36,437 bases of DNA from Verrucomicrobiaceae bacterium (GTDB taxonomy: Bacteria; Verrucomicrobiota; Verrucomicrobiia; Verrucomicrobiales; Akkermansiaceae), in assembly GCA_027487435.1 (NCBI GenBank), contig JAIYDP010000441.1:1-36437 (forward strand), in the 5' to 3' direction. The notes under the pieces are model-generated. The model made no database searches and was not told where the DNA came from. It was given only the letters and a program-made list of their open reading frames with translations. Position numbers and translations under genes: made by a program. Positions 1 to 10,496 of this stretch are shown piece after piece. How positions within the stretch are numbered: position 1 is the stretch's first letter; the number at the start of each line of letters is the position of its first letter.

Positions 1-1054
1 ACCACCTTCTGGTCCCCCTTCCATCGTAGCAGTCATCGGCCCCCGGTCCGGCGCCCCCGCCTCATCGTAAGGCCCCCCCCCCCCCTCCTCCTCCTCCATT
101 CTGTTTAAGCGCAGCCCTGACCAACAACCAGCCTCACGCTCATCCCTCTCCCTGCTTCGACGCGCCACTACCTCACGTACACCACACCGCACCGGGTTGT
201 TGGCCTGATGAAGCTCCCCCTCGACGGCAACCCCAACAAGACGATGGGCCTCATCGCGCACCCCTCGGCTGTGAGCGGCGCTCAAGTTGACTCACGCTTC
301 AAGGTGACGTGTTCGGCGTTGTCGCATGACGGGAGGTATTTGTTTACGGCTGGAGGCGAGGATTTGTCTCTGAGCATGTGGGATGTTGATGTCAATGCGC
401 TGGATGCGACGGCAAATTTGGGGGGGGAAGGGGTGGCGCCGTTCCTCGCGATGGTGGACGGAGGAGTGGATGGGCCAGTTGTGGACGAGATGAAGGATTT
501 GTTCTATTATGCACAGCTGAAGAGGTGTGACAGGCTCTCTGGATGTGATTAACTTCAGCAGCCAAGGAGAGGACACGACAAAGGAGAGGGAGATCACGGG
601 CACGATATCTCTAGTCGCCGCCGCGGAAGTTCTTCGCGCCTTTGGATTTTATGCAACGCAATTTGAAGTCAGAGAGATATGCCACGAGATAATGTTCGAA
701 AAGGGTGCATCGGATCCAAAGAAGACTTTTGTAGCGTTTGAGGAATTGGCCAAAGGTTTTCGCCACAACGTCTTCTTTCCTGAACTCGCAGTTTACGTCA
801 ACCACAGACCTGTATTCGCAATCGACAAATCGCACATAGAGGACGCTTTCCAACGACTGGGCGCTGACTCTGGTGGAATCGAAACCGCAGCCCTGATGAA
901 GACGCTTTCAAGAATTGGGGAACCGCTGTCCTCTGTCGAAATGTCGAGATGTCTGTCATCTCTTCTTGCAACTGAGCGACCTGAAGAAACCTTGCCGCAT
1001 GAAATGACAGCGTCGGAGTTCGCAGAAAATATCTTGGGCTTCCAAGCGAACTAA
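1..1054 (+). CDS. CFAP251: CFAP251 (WDR66) C-terminal part, 5' end outside window
   Basis: Ciliary WD-repeat protein of the calmodulin- and spoke-associated complex at radial spoke 3 of motile axonemes. The visible part carries the family's last propeller strands (motifs KLPLDGNPNK, GLIAHP, YLFTAGGEDLSLSMWD) and its C-terminal EF-hand-like region (FYYAQLK, YVNHRPVF, ending in AENILGF). The two regions are joined by removing a 33-nt intron (271-303) and a 34-nt intron (525-558). The frame is open upstream of 208 back to an apparent acceptor near 131. A C-tract-rich intron of about 65 nt (67-131) probably separates this from a further exon at about 2-66, which is less certain. The stop is at 1052-1054, only 31 nt before the next start on the same strand. 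The gene implies a motile cilium somewhere in the life cycle. Confidence 0.9.
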
Positions 1055-1085
1055 ACTGTAATTGTTTTGTACAAATGACTTGCTA

Positions 1086-2716
1086 ATGCCCAAATTCAAG
1101 GTTTTTGTTTTGCGAGAACAAGCATCACTCGGCCCAGCTCAAGAAACGACGCCTGTTCCTTCGCTTGATGATGCTGAAATATTTGCGGTTAGCTGCAATG
1201 TTGGCGTGCTCGAACAAGTCCTGCAACGAGAAGTCGGCCACGTCGATTTCAAGATACTTCACGATGGTTGCATCATTCCAAAGAATGATTTTAGATTTTT
1301 GGCTAGTGATGAGACGTTTAGACTGGTCGCAGTACCTCGACTCGCAGTAGAGCCCAGTCTACAATCCTCTTCGATCCTTTCGCCGGTCCCAGATTGTCAA
1401 GGCAGGGGCATTAATCAAAACGCTGGAGAGCATATCCCGCCTCCTCTGCATTTTGCTTGCACCCAGAAATCGTTTGAAGGCCTTCAAATGCTGTTGGACG
1501 GCTTCGAACAGAAGCCTGTGGCAGAGCGACGGCGTCTTCTGGATGCGAGGGATGAGGTTTGCTTCTTTCTTGCACATGCCCGCTAAGTCCGTTCAGAATG
1601 GACTTTCTTGTGGTCTTATTTGCGCAAGAGAAGGCTACGATGATGGCCTTGTGTTCCTCCTCACTCTCGGGATGGATCCGAACTCCCCTTCAAGATCAGT
1701 AGGACAATCCGTCCTCCCGCCCCCCGTGACACCATCAGAGCGGTATGACCGCCATGCATTTCGCCTGCGAGCGAAGCAATGTCTTCGCAGCGTGTGTCCT
1801 GAAGCAAGCGGCCGCGCAAGAGCTCGCCGATCGTCGCGGGCGCTACCCGATCGAGCTTTGCGTCGTCTCCAACACCTCATTTCGAATTCCCCGTCCTCTA
1901 TTAGGTCCCTATTGCTTCCATTCCATGACCGCGTTAGGGCGTTGCAGCTATTCCGCATTTGTCCTCCTCTCGTCATCTTTTAATGGCATTCCAAAGAATT
2001 TCGACCCTTCGAAAGGAAATCGAGGTGCCCCCATCAATTCTTCTTCTCAATCCTCCCTTCACAGCGCTAAGTGAAGGCCGCACGCCTTGGGAGAGCGATG
2101 TCGAGATCACGTCAAGATTCTTCGCGTTGCGTTGCGTTCAGGACGGCGGCTGCGTTCGTGCGCACAGCCGAGACGATGCTATCACCTTTTTGGATACTTC
2201 GGCTCGGCGATTCAGCGGCTGCGACGTGTTTTTCGTTGTTTATAGTGGCGTTGGGGAGAAATCGAGTGGCTGCTGGCCGTTTCCCTCAGGGTCGCTGCGC
2301 GTGCGAGACGTCGTTGACATGTTTCGGGTGGTTGTCCTTTTGCTGGCCTCACCACCGGCCAGACAAGGAGCCCCTCGACTCTCGTCGTCGTCGTGTCAGA
2401 CTGTCCTTTCGCGTCCGCTGCTAAGTCGGACCTCGAGGACTCGACCATGGCGGTGGTCCAATTCGGGGCTGGTCACAACGAGCGCGGGAATGAAAGCCGC
2501 GGTGGGTCGACCTTTCTGAACGTTCGAGAGGAGTCATCGGCGTCTGATAACTCAGTTTCTGTTCGGTCACCCCTGCCAAGGAAAGGGGCCACATCTGATG
2601 GAGACGCACAATCGTTTACGGTACAACGCAAATGAGACATCTGACGTACATAGGCCGCGCCAACATGCGTCGCTCTTTCTCTCAAAAGACGTCCGCAGCA
2701 ATGCATTCCCGGCTAA
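1086..2716 (+). CDS. Ankyrin-repeat protein with a degenerate caspase-like domain
   Basis: No single known gene matches. The first half holds ankyrin-type repeats (PLHFACTQKSFEGLQMLL, then a repeat around GYDDGLVFLL, then MTAMHFACERSNV). The second half resembles the caspase/metacaspase p20 fold: a first strand PPSILLLNPPF, then DVFFVVYSGVG in the place of the usual YSGHG, and STLVVVVSDCPFAS in the place of the DxCxSG strand. The catalytic His is therefore apparently Val, while a Cys is kept. Proposed introns: 1557-1587 (or to 1596), 1699-1738, 1905-1947 (least certain), 2328-2362 and 2621-2653. With these the coding length is a multiple of three (about 480 codons). The start ATG at 1086 lies 31 nt after the CFAP251 stop. 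The fold assignment is by eye and moderate; it could be an unrelated alpha/beta domain. Confidence 0.6.
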
Positions 2717-2822
2717 TTCAAGTTTCGGCCGTTGCGATTCTTCTGATCCTGTCCAGGTGGGACAGCAATAATGGTCACTTCTGGATGCTGGCTCTTTTAT
2801 CGGAACTTCTTCGATGAATGAC

Positions 2823-3178
2823 TTAGGACTGGTCTTCATGCATTCGTGGATTCAGCGTCACCGGCGAGAAAACAAGACGAACGAATGACTTGCCCATGAA
2901 CTCATGAGATACTCTCTCCTTTGAAGTTTCTTCGAGGTCATTGCAGCAACCATAAAACAAAACCTTTCTGCGAAAAGAACATGTCGGTCCCAGGCGCCAT
3001 CTCCCACCGGCCTTGGTAGACAGTGTCTGTGATCTTCACGAACGGAGTCTCCGTTTCGAGACCCTTCCAGATGAGAAATTGCAACGCCAGTAAAGACAAT
3101 GATTCCATCCGCACTAAAGGCGTCCCACACGGCTTGGTCAGCCTGTTCAATTTCAACAAGGAGCCGGGTTTCTGTCAT
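2823..3178 (-). CDS. GTF3C6: TFIIIC tau55-like subunit (GTF3C6/TFC7 family)
   Basis: Small subunit of RNA polymerase III factor TFIIIC, which binds internal promoters of tRNA genes. The 95-residue product matches the family's triple-barrel core: an initial strand MTETRLLVEIE, then GLETETPFVKI, then VYQGRWEMAPGTDMFF, and a final strand KSFVRLVFSPVTL. The core appears only after two 34-nt introns (3064-3097 and 2930-2963) are removed; the resulting 288 nt are in frame. Divergent from CNOT2 with 56 nt between the two start codons. Convergent with the ankyrin/caspase-like gene, with 106 nt between them. The product is close to the minimal family length, with none of the acidic extensions seen in animals. 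Confidence 0.82.
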
Positions 3179-3234
3179 TTTATGGCGGTCGTAAATCTTT
3201 TAAATTACAGCCAGTGCTGTATTGTGTTCACAGC
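3179..3234. promoter_or_regulatory. 56-nt divergent intergenic region
   Basis: The only DNA between the start codons of the TFIIIC-subunit gene (-) and CNOT2 (+). It is AT-rich at its left end (TTTTAAATTACAG near 3198). Both promoters and both 5' leaders must fit here or extend into the neighbouring coding sequence. No specific factor site is recognised. Confidence 0.5.
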
Positions 3235-4562
3235 ATGGCGACAAATCGGGGTGCTCCTGGACAGTTTCAGCCGGAGATGATGGCCAGATTCCCGTTTCCA
3301 GCTGTCTCTCCGAGTCAAGGAGCTCAAGGTGTCATCAGCAAACAACTTTCTCATGATTCAGCGCAGCCGATGATGATGAGCCGTGAGGGGTTGATGCCTC
3401 CTCCACCACAGCAGCGAATCCCATATCCTGCCCCTCCAAAACCACAGTCTTCTGCATGGCCACAACAGGGTGCTCCAATGAGCAATGGACAAATGGATTT
3501 CAGGCAAATGCCCATGCCCGCTTCAAATTCTCGCCCAATAGGCTTCGGCCGGACTCCAGTGGGTACTCCAGTAGCGCAGCAGCAGATTTTCCGTCAGCCT
3601 ATGCGTTTGAATGTTCCCGTTCCCTCGTAACGACCCAGCATCTGGGCCGCCAACAAAGGGGCTCCTTGGCGATGATGCCGTGCATTCTTACGACGACTTC
3701 CCCTCTCTTGGCAGAAACATGAACGTCTTGTCTTCAGCGCCAGGAAATGAAGATATTAACCGACTCAACCAACCGGCGATGTACTCAAGCGGAGCCCCTT
3801 GTTTTGACCGTGTTGCCCCCGCCCTGACACAGCAGCACTTTCCTCGGCCATGCAGGGCCTCTCCATTCATGGGCAGTCTGACTTCTCCCTGCAGACCGAA
3901 GACTTCCCTGCACTTTCGAAACCTTCATCGGACGAAGGGAAGAAGCCAGAGAAACGCGACGTTGACAAATTCGGCATGCTCGGGCTGCTTTCGGTCATTC
4001 AAATGACCGATAAGAATCTCGTCACCCTTGCGATTGGAACAGATTTAACCTCACTCGGCTTGAATTTGAGCTCTCCAGAGTAGTATCAATGTCTCAAGTC
4101 CTAACGTGGCGCAGCTCGCTGTACGAGTCCTTCTCTTCGCCATGGGCTGACAACCAATCTCGACGTGGGGACTTCATGATTCCAAATTGTTACACCGCCG
4201 GACCCCCGGCGCAGCTCCGAGCCGGACATTTCTCCCGCTTCCTCGACCAGACGCTACTGTACATATTTTACACTTTTTCAAGGGACCAAGGTTCATATGG
4301 ATCTTCTCAGATCAAGGACCATGCCGCGGCTGAGCTGTGCACAGCCATGTCGTTTCCTAACTCTGTCAGTGTGAAGCGAAACTGGAGGTACTCGCAAGAG
4401 CACAAGCTTTGGTTTATAAGGGACCCGAACAACGCCGCTGAGATACGTTATTTCGACTTCTCAAGGTCCCTGCCGTCCAACTCTCTCTCACTTTTCAGTT
4501 TCCGTTTGCGCCCGCTGTATGCTGAAGGCCCCAAGTTGAAAGAAGATGACTCTAAACGCTAA
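3235..4562 (+). CDS. CNOT2: CCR4-NOT complex subunit 2 (NOT2)
   Basis: NOT-module scaffold subunit of the CCR4-NOT deadenylase, acting in mRNA decay and transcription. The N-terminal third is Met/Pro/Gln-rich and disordered. Two DFPSLG/DFPALS motifs follow, then the conserved core FGMLGLLSVIQMTDKNL, LAIGTDLTSLGL, FSSPWADN and the NOT-box (LLYIFYTF, then AAAELVKRNWRYSQEHKLWF). Proposed introns: 3619-3658, 3801-3832, 4080-4114, 4337-4369 and 4466-4498; each of the last four restores alignment to the family. The summed length is 1155 nt (384 residues), shorter than the human protein (about 540) because the N-terminus is short. The start ATG at 3235 is the first in-frame Met without a hydrophobic leader. 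The first intron is the least certain. Confidence 0.9.
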
Positions 4563-4646
4563 TCTGAGGGGATGTACATCTGCGCTGTAACTACTGTACC
4601 CGTCTACGTGTCGATATTTGCTGAGTGAAATCCTAGTCAGAAGTAC

Positions 4647-5223
4647 ATGGACGTGTGCGCTCGCGCGTCGCTGCTCTGTGCCGCCGCAGTGGCCGTTTGC
4701 TGGCTAGTTCATAGGCGGAAAGGCTGTCAGAAACACGAACGAATAGCCATGAAGTGCAGTCCCTCCTTGTCCTTGGTGGATGGTGGCGACGCCCTTGACG
4801 CGGAGGGCGTTGCGGCGCTTCTTCAGCAAACGTACTGGGCCTCTGAGCGGCCATTGAGTGTCGTTCGAAAGAGCATGAAGACGTCCTTCTGCTTCGGTGT
4901 CGTTGAGGGCAAAAAGGTCATCGCATTCGCACGAGTTGTGTCCGACGGGGCAACCTTCGCTTGGCTCTGCGACGTCGTGGTCGACAAGCCGTACCGTGGC
5001 CGGGGGATCGGAAAAGAACTGCTCGATCACGCCTTCGCTCACCCCGACTTGCAAGGGCTTCGGAGGTCACCCACGCTGTTGAAGAGACTTAAACTGAAGG
5101 TGGATTCTGTTCACGAAGGACGCACACTCCCTCTACGAGCGCCACGGCTTCCGCGCCCTCACTGAGCAAGAGATCCCTCGGGTAATGAGCATTTACAACG
5201 GCGACAAGGCGCCGCGGAAGTAA
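4647..5223 (+). CDS. GNAT-family N-acetyltransferase
   Basis: Acetyl-CoA-dependent acyltransferase of the GCN5-related fold; the substrate is unknown. It shows the acetyl-CoA pyrophosphate-binding loop RGRGIGKELL, preceded by the beta4 strand WLCDVVVDKPY, and the C-terminal DAHSLYERHGF motif common in this group. One 34-nt intron (5066-5099) joins HPDLQGLRR to WILFTKDAH; the coding length is 543 nt (180 residues). The first ATG (4647) adds a hydrophobic stretch LLCAAAVAVCWLV that could be a signal anchor. The internal Met at 4749 gives a cytosolic enzyme of typical length. The stop lies 27 nt from the stop of the convergent eIF2B gene, so the 3' UTRs must be very short or overlap. Confidence 0.85.
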
Positions 5224-5250
5224 ACACAGCGATTGTACTCGATTCACACT

Positions 5251-7368
5251 CTACAGCGGCTCGTCCTTTCTCTGTTCGCGCAGAATGACGGGAACCGACG
5301 AGGGAGGCAACATGCCGGACTCCTGCCGCAGTCAGACCCTCCCCCGCGACTCAGCGCACAGTCACGACCATGGCGACAAGTTCGGCTGGCGTCAGGTCAT
5401 AAAACAAATTCAGCAGCGTCAGGTTCTTGTCATCCCTCCAGTTCTCGATCGAAAGGGAACCCCCACAACTCCGGGGAGTCACCAACTCGTCCGGGTCCCC
5501 TAGGCCCCATCAACAATCGAGAAACCAAAGGGGCACCGAGCTCATTGAAGCAAATGGCGTCGAGGTACGCCCTCTCGGAGAACTTGTACGTCTCGCAGCA
5601 GACGATGAAGGGGACGCTGAATGCACGCGCAGTCATGGCGATCGACGCCGTTCCGACGCCTTCGACGTGAGGGGGCAAGCTGCCGTTGAGCGAACGGGAC
5701 ACGACATTGCCGTTTGAGAGCACAGCGAACGCCCCGACAAAGACTTTCGAGGCCTGAAGGGGTTACGCTGATGGTTCTCTGCGGACCTGTTTCATAACGT
5801 ACGGCACGGCGTTGACGAGGACGTAGGTCACGTCAAGGCCGACGGCGCTGAGGCGCTTCATTAATTCTTTGCCCTCGTGCAAAGGCCCTCCGTCCGCGAC
5901 GATGACTTGAAACGACTTGCCCTCCTCCCGCGCCCTGATGAGGATCTGCTCCACAACTTGCGACCGCGCGTACGTCAAAATGACGTCGCCGTCGTTGATC
6001 TTGCTCATGCCGTAGTCGCAAATGACAACGTCTGCCAGCTCGATCTTCTCAAGCAAAAAGCGGTCGATCTCTTCTTTCAGCGACCGCTTCGCCTCCTCCA
6101 ACTCGACGTTGTGCCGCAGCTTTGTGATGCGGTCCCGCAGAAATCGGATTGCAGCGCCCATGGAGATGGACAGGGGCCTGCATTGGACGAGGAAGGAGAT
6201 CATGGGCTTGATCCAAGTGTCAAGGTCCCCTCGGAGGTCAAACAAAGCGACGCAGCGGAGGTACGGGGGATGAATGAGTCCTCTGGTTTATAATCTTGAA
6301 TGACCTATACCATATCAAAATGACCCCAACAAGGGGGGTGAAACTTTTGAAAATGTCTGCATGAGGGCGATACAACGGGCGTTTCCGCCGCGGATGACAC
6401 CCTCGGCGTACTTGAGGCCGAGGTTGACCATGGCGGGATGGATAGCCTTCTGCGCCAGCCCCGCTTTGAGCGACAGCGACGCCTCCTTCTCGTATTGTGG
6501 CAAATGGGCAAACAGAGGGACCTGCTTTTGGACTTGGACGCGTTGAACAATCTCATGGCGTGAGCGCAGCCACGCTGCCCCCCCACCTGCTTTTTTTGAA
6601 CCTTCGCCAGCCGCTTCGTGTCGTCGTACTGCAGCGACACAGTCGGCTTGCCACTCTTGTCCTTCTTCTCTTGCTTCAGATCAACTTTTTCTGGCGCAGG
6701 TTCCACGCGCTTGACGTCCCCTCCCTTCGCTTCTTTCGTTTTTTCGCCTTTCGCCTCCTTTCCTTTTTCTTGCTTTGGCTCTTTCGGCCGCTCCAATTTC
6801 AGCTCTTTAAGCTTATCTCCTTTGCTTTTTTTGTCTAGAGGGGGTTTCCCAGACGATGAGGCCGATGACGACAAATGGCTCTCCTTCCTTTTGTTAGAAA
6901 ACGCGACCATGTGCTACTTTGGACAATGAGCTTGAGCTCTTCACGCTACCAGCCTCCACCTCGACAAGCCTTACAGGCTCATCGCCTTCCGGAGTTGCAG
7001 AAACAGACGACCACCCCTTCAGGTGAGACTTTTGACCAAAGCTCTGCGAAGTAGAGCCCGGTGGAGAAACAACGTCTTTATCACTTCTTTTGGCTGGAAT
7101 TTCCACCGGCTCTGATCTCTGTAGATTTTCAGTCCAGGGACAGAGGATTCCGTCACTATTTGAAACCCATGAACTTGAGATCTCGGTTCGTTCCTTTTTG
7201 ACCTTTCCTGCTCGTTATCGATCTGTCGCTCTGCTCTAGATGAGAATAGGACAATCGGCTGGTTTGGAGAACAGCAAGCTGGAGCATCGGTCCCATACCT
7301 AAATTCCTGAGCTCGTTGCCACTCTCTCTCCAGCTTGACATCAGAGAGATAAAGAATATTACAGACAT
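5251..7368 (-). CDS. EIF2B4: Translation initiation factor eIF2B subunit delta
   Basis: Regulatory subunit of the eIF2B guanine-nucleotide exchange factor that reactivates eIF2. The C-terminal two-thirds match the delta family throughout: AIHPAMVNLGLKYAEGVI, CRPLSISMGAAI, ADVVICDYGMSKINDGDVIL, TYVLVNAVPYVMK, VLSNGNVVSRVGTA, IVCCETYKFSERA, NELGDPDELV, NLFYDLTPAELV and SSVPVILRE. The N-terminal third is a Lys/Glu/Ser-rich disordered tail. Introns: 7334-7362, 7044-7084, 6884-6917, 6552-6586, 6305-6344, 6230-6264, 5754-5786, 5660-5695, 5500-5536 and 5323-5359. The summed length is 1761 nt (586 residues), in frame. The first coding exon would be only ATG TCT. The tail exons are less certain than the core. 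The start lies 24 nt downstream of the CLC stop on the same strand. Confidence 0.92.
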
Positions 7369-7392
7369 TCTGTTAGGACAAATTTACGAAGT

Positions 7393-10294
7393 TTACACGT
7401 GAGGGTGTGCAGGAGACGCTCCTTTTCTGTGATAAAGCTCAATATGCTCCAAGATATCTTTTTTCTTGATGATACCAACTAACTGGCCATGTCGAGAGAC
7501 TAAAACATAGCGCAGGCCAAGAGCTCTGAACATTTGTTTGAAAGCTAAGGGACAAGAAGGTACAAGAGAACGCATGAAAAAATGAAGTGATGGAGAGAAT
7601 TGCGGATATCAATCACTCGATCGAGTGGAGTAATCTCGACAATCTGGATCGGACTTTGGTCCAACCAAGGCGACAAGTCGATGTACGCAAGATCTCTTGG
7701 AACGGAAGCATCCACGGCGAAGTAGCACCGAGTGGCGCCAGTCACACGAGGATTCAACCTCGCCTTGTCCAGCACTCTCTGCAGCACCTGCCTTCCAATG
7801 AAACCAACTACAAGCATTTCTTCTTCCGTCGTCACAACCGGGTACCCATGAAAGCTTGTCGTGCGGAGCACCTCATCAAGGCTGTCGATGGTGTGTGACG
7901 CCATCGGGAGCACGCAGAGTCCGCGGCCACTCATCACGTCCCCAGCTTTTTCGGAAAGGGAGAACTCGGCCTTATTGTCCAAGTGGGGGTAGCCGTTGAT
8001 TCTGATGAGCTCATCGTAGCTGGGAGGGGGGGGGGGTGAGTCAAACACGGGGAGATGAAGGTTACTATCCTTCTGGTCCAAACGCATCGCCGACCCACTT
8101 TGAAATGATGACTGCGATCATGACGGGCAGGATGTACTCCAGCCCTCCCGTCAGCTCAAACATGATGACCGCAAGCGATACGGTCATGCGAGACACCCCC
8201 CCCAGCACCGCAGCGGATCCAACGATTGCGTAGATGCCTGGCGTAATGCAGAGCGTCGTCGACACGCACGACGCGAAAAACCCTACGTCTCCAACCTCTC
8301 TACTGCATTTAGACAAGCGCAGCCCGCGCAAACCCTTGCAGCAGCTCCATCGCGAAGCCAACCAACCGCCCCATGAGGGCTCCAATGGCGAGCGCAGGGA
8401 TGAAAATACCCGCTGGAACCTGGGCGTCAGCATTGGGCATAAAACACTTGCCTTCGTCCCGATGCTGAGCGTCGTCAAGACGAGCTTGATGATCGTCGCG
8501 AGAAAGAGGAACAGAAGGATGCTCCTGGAGTTCGAGACGCTGCATGTCAGATTTTGACTGCCCAAAACAAACTTGCAGAGCTCGTCCCACACATCCTCCG
8601 ATGCGGTCTTGCACTCAGAGTACAGCGCGGCGAGGAGGTCTGTTGCGGAGCCCCTTCGCTGTGAGAAAGCAGCCAGTTGAAGAAGACCTGAGGTAGACGA
8701 TCATGTAGTCGATGAGGGACGTGACAAGCGCAAGGACCACAACCTCGGTGACGGGGTACTTAGACAAGCGGGACGCTTTTCGAAAGCGGATGAGTTTGAG
8801 ATTCATCTTGAGGAAGAACGTGCCCACAAGCCCTGCGACGTGAGCATGCGGCGAAGGGCAGGAGACCGCCGAGGGCGCCGAGAACCATGAAGGGGAGCAT
8901 TTCGAACCATTTCCATTGATGGTGATACGTCACCTCGAACATGACGAGCTTCCCCGAGGGCAGGGGGTTGAAGCGCTGCGATGTGAGGGGCAAATAAGCG
9001 CAGCGCACCTGCAGCGTCATGGCGGCGATAATGGCGCAGAAAAAGCTCCTCCACATCGTCTTGGGGGGGAAGTACGAGCTCACCTCCTGCCGCGTGTCAG
9101 CACAGCCGATGTCAAAAGTAAACCTCAAGGCTAAAGAGGACCCCCCCTATGGGAGCGCCGAAGCCGACGGACACACCTGCCGCAGCAGCGGAGGAGAGGA
9201 GCTCTCGCTTCTTTCCTTCGACATGAGGCGACAGGTGGGGCATGGACGGACCCTCGTTGTTGGCGTACTTGGTGAAGAACCTCGAGCAGATGTTGGCGAT
9301 GCACGAGGCGGTGTGGACGAATGGGCCCTCCTTGCCGACGTTCAGCCCAGACCCAACTGCAAAGACCTTAGCGGGTCAACGAAGGCAAGGAGGGAAGCAA
9401 ACAAGGCCGACGCTCTTGACGACGAGCGTCCACACGCCGAGGAACCGCTTGATAACAAATCCGCCTAAAATGACTTTAACTTCGGCGATTCCACCACCCG
9501 CAGCGTATGGAGCGAAATTGCGGACGTTGTAAGCACTGAGACCGGCCATGATGACCTAACGAGGGGTCAATTGATACGCCGGCACTGAAGTACTGCGATG
9601 ATTGTGTAAAACATGTAGTTGAGGACCTCTCTGTGGACGGACGAGCCAACAAAAACGTCACTCCATTGCCGCCAGCTCGGGCAGGCCGCTGTGTCGGTTA
9701 GCCGGCTGCAAGGAGGGCTGCGTCACCAAATGAGCGACTGTCCTTGCAGCACATTGCTCGATTGATCCAAAAGCCCCTCAGACAAAAGCCGAAACGAAGG
9801 TCTGACGCCCAGTCTGTTCCGATGTCGATCATGGACGCAATAAGACCTGTCAGAAAGCCTATGCTTCATCATGGGGGACACACGGTGAGCCTGACCAACA
9901 AGGGCGAGGGCGATCCAGCTTTGAGCGGCGTCGTACATGTTGTAGAGGAACCGAATCGCAGCAGGACGGTTCTTCATCTAAGCGAGTAAGGTATTCAAAC
10001 TTTGAGCATCCTACCAGCTTATCCATTCGCTTACGGGTCTCCCGCTCTTGTTCCGCATAGTACGTCCAGTCTTGTTGAAGTGAAAATAGAAGGGAACAGA
10101 CAAACCGACGGTCATGAAGTCATCCGTCTCGTGCTCAACACCAAGGTGCGGATCCGGACCCAGATCAACTCGTACAGGCTATTATGTCATTCAGGAGGTA
10201 GGCACTTCAACAGTTGCTTTGCCGCTGGGAATCCTGAAGTGTTATGATGGTTTTCACAATGTCACTACGGTGATTCGACTCGACCTCCTAGCAT
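7393..10294 (-). CDS. CLCN: CLC-type chloride/proton exchanger (CLC-3/4/5 group)
   Basis: Endolysosomal anion/proton antiporter with two C-terminal CBS domains. The order is canonical: short cytosolic N-terminus (DWTYYAEQERETRK), helix B (YDAAQSWIALALVG), anion-loop equivalent GGGIAEVK, gating-glutamate motif GKEGPFVH, proton-glutamate motif VLFSLEEVSSYFP, LTTLSIGTKVPAGIFIPAL, ITPGIYAIVGSAA, then the two CBS domains ending at LYHRKGASPAHPHV. About 17 introns of 27-49 nt: 10234-10268, 10179-10205, 10071-10105, 9978-10014, 9847-9895, 9689-9726, 9556-9593, 9367-9402, 9216-9251, 9087-9123, 8976-9008, 8833-8866, 8659-8698, 8420-8451 (GC-AG), 8303-8333, 8020-8065 and, least certain, 7526-7563. The result is about 759 residues, normal for the group. 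Both transport glutamates are kept, so exchange rather than channel activity is expected. Confidence 0.93.
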
Positions 10295-10496
10295 GACCTC
10301 TCTATGATTGTAAGAGAGTCGGTGGAGCACATACGGTTGGGGAACTGGATCAGTGTCTGGTGAGAGCAACCTAATTCTTTCTCTCTCATCCATGACGACA
10401 GTTCGAGATAAGGACTAAATCTTAAAGTTCACAATTTAATTTCCAATCACAATTACATTATCTATTTTGCAAATATCACAATGCTTACATTACATC

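Noticed and set aside
4290..4310. Possible 20-nt intron in CNOT2 between TFSRDQ and IKDHAAAEL
   Set aside because: Removing it breaks the reading frame; I kept a short insertion relative to other NOT2 proteins.
6497..6929. Plus-strand hydrophobic Phe/Ser/Leu-rich frames
   Set aside because: They are antisense to the Lys/Glu-rich N-terminal tail of eIF2B delta.
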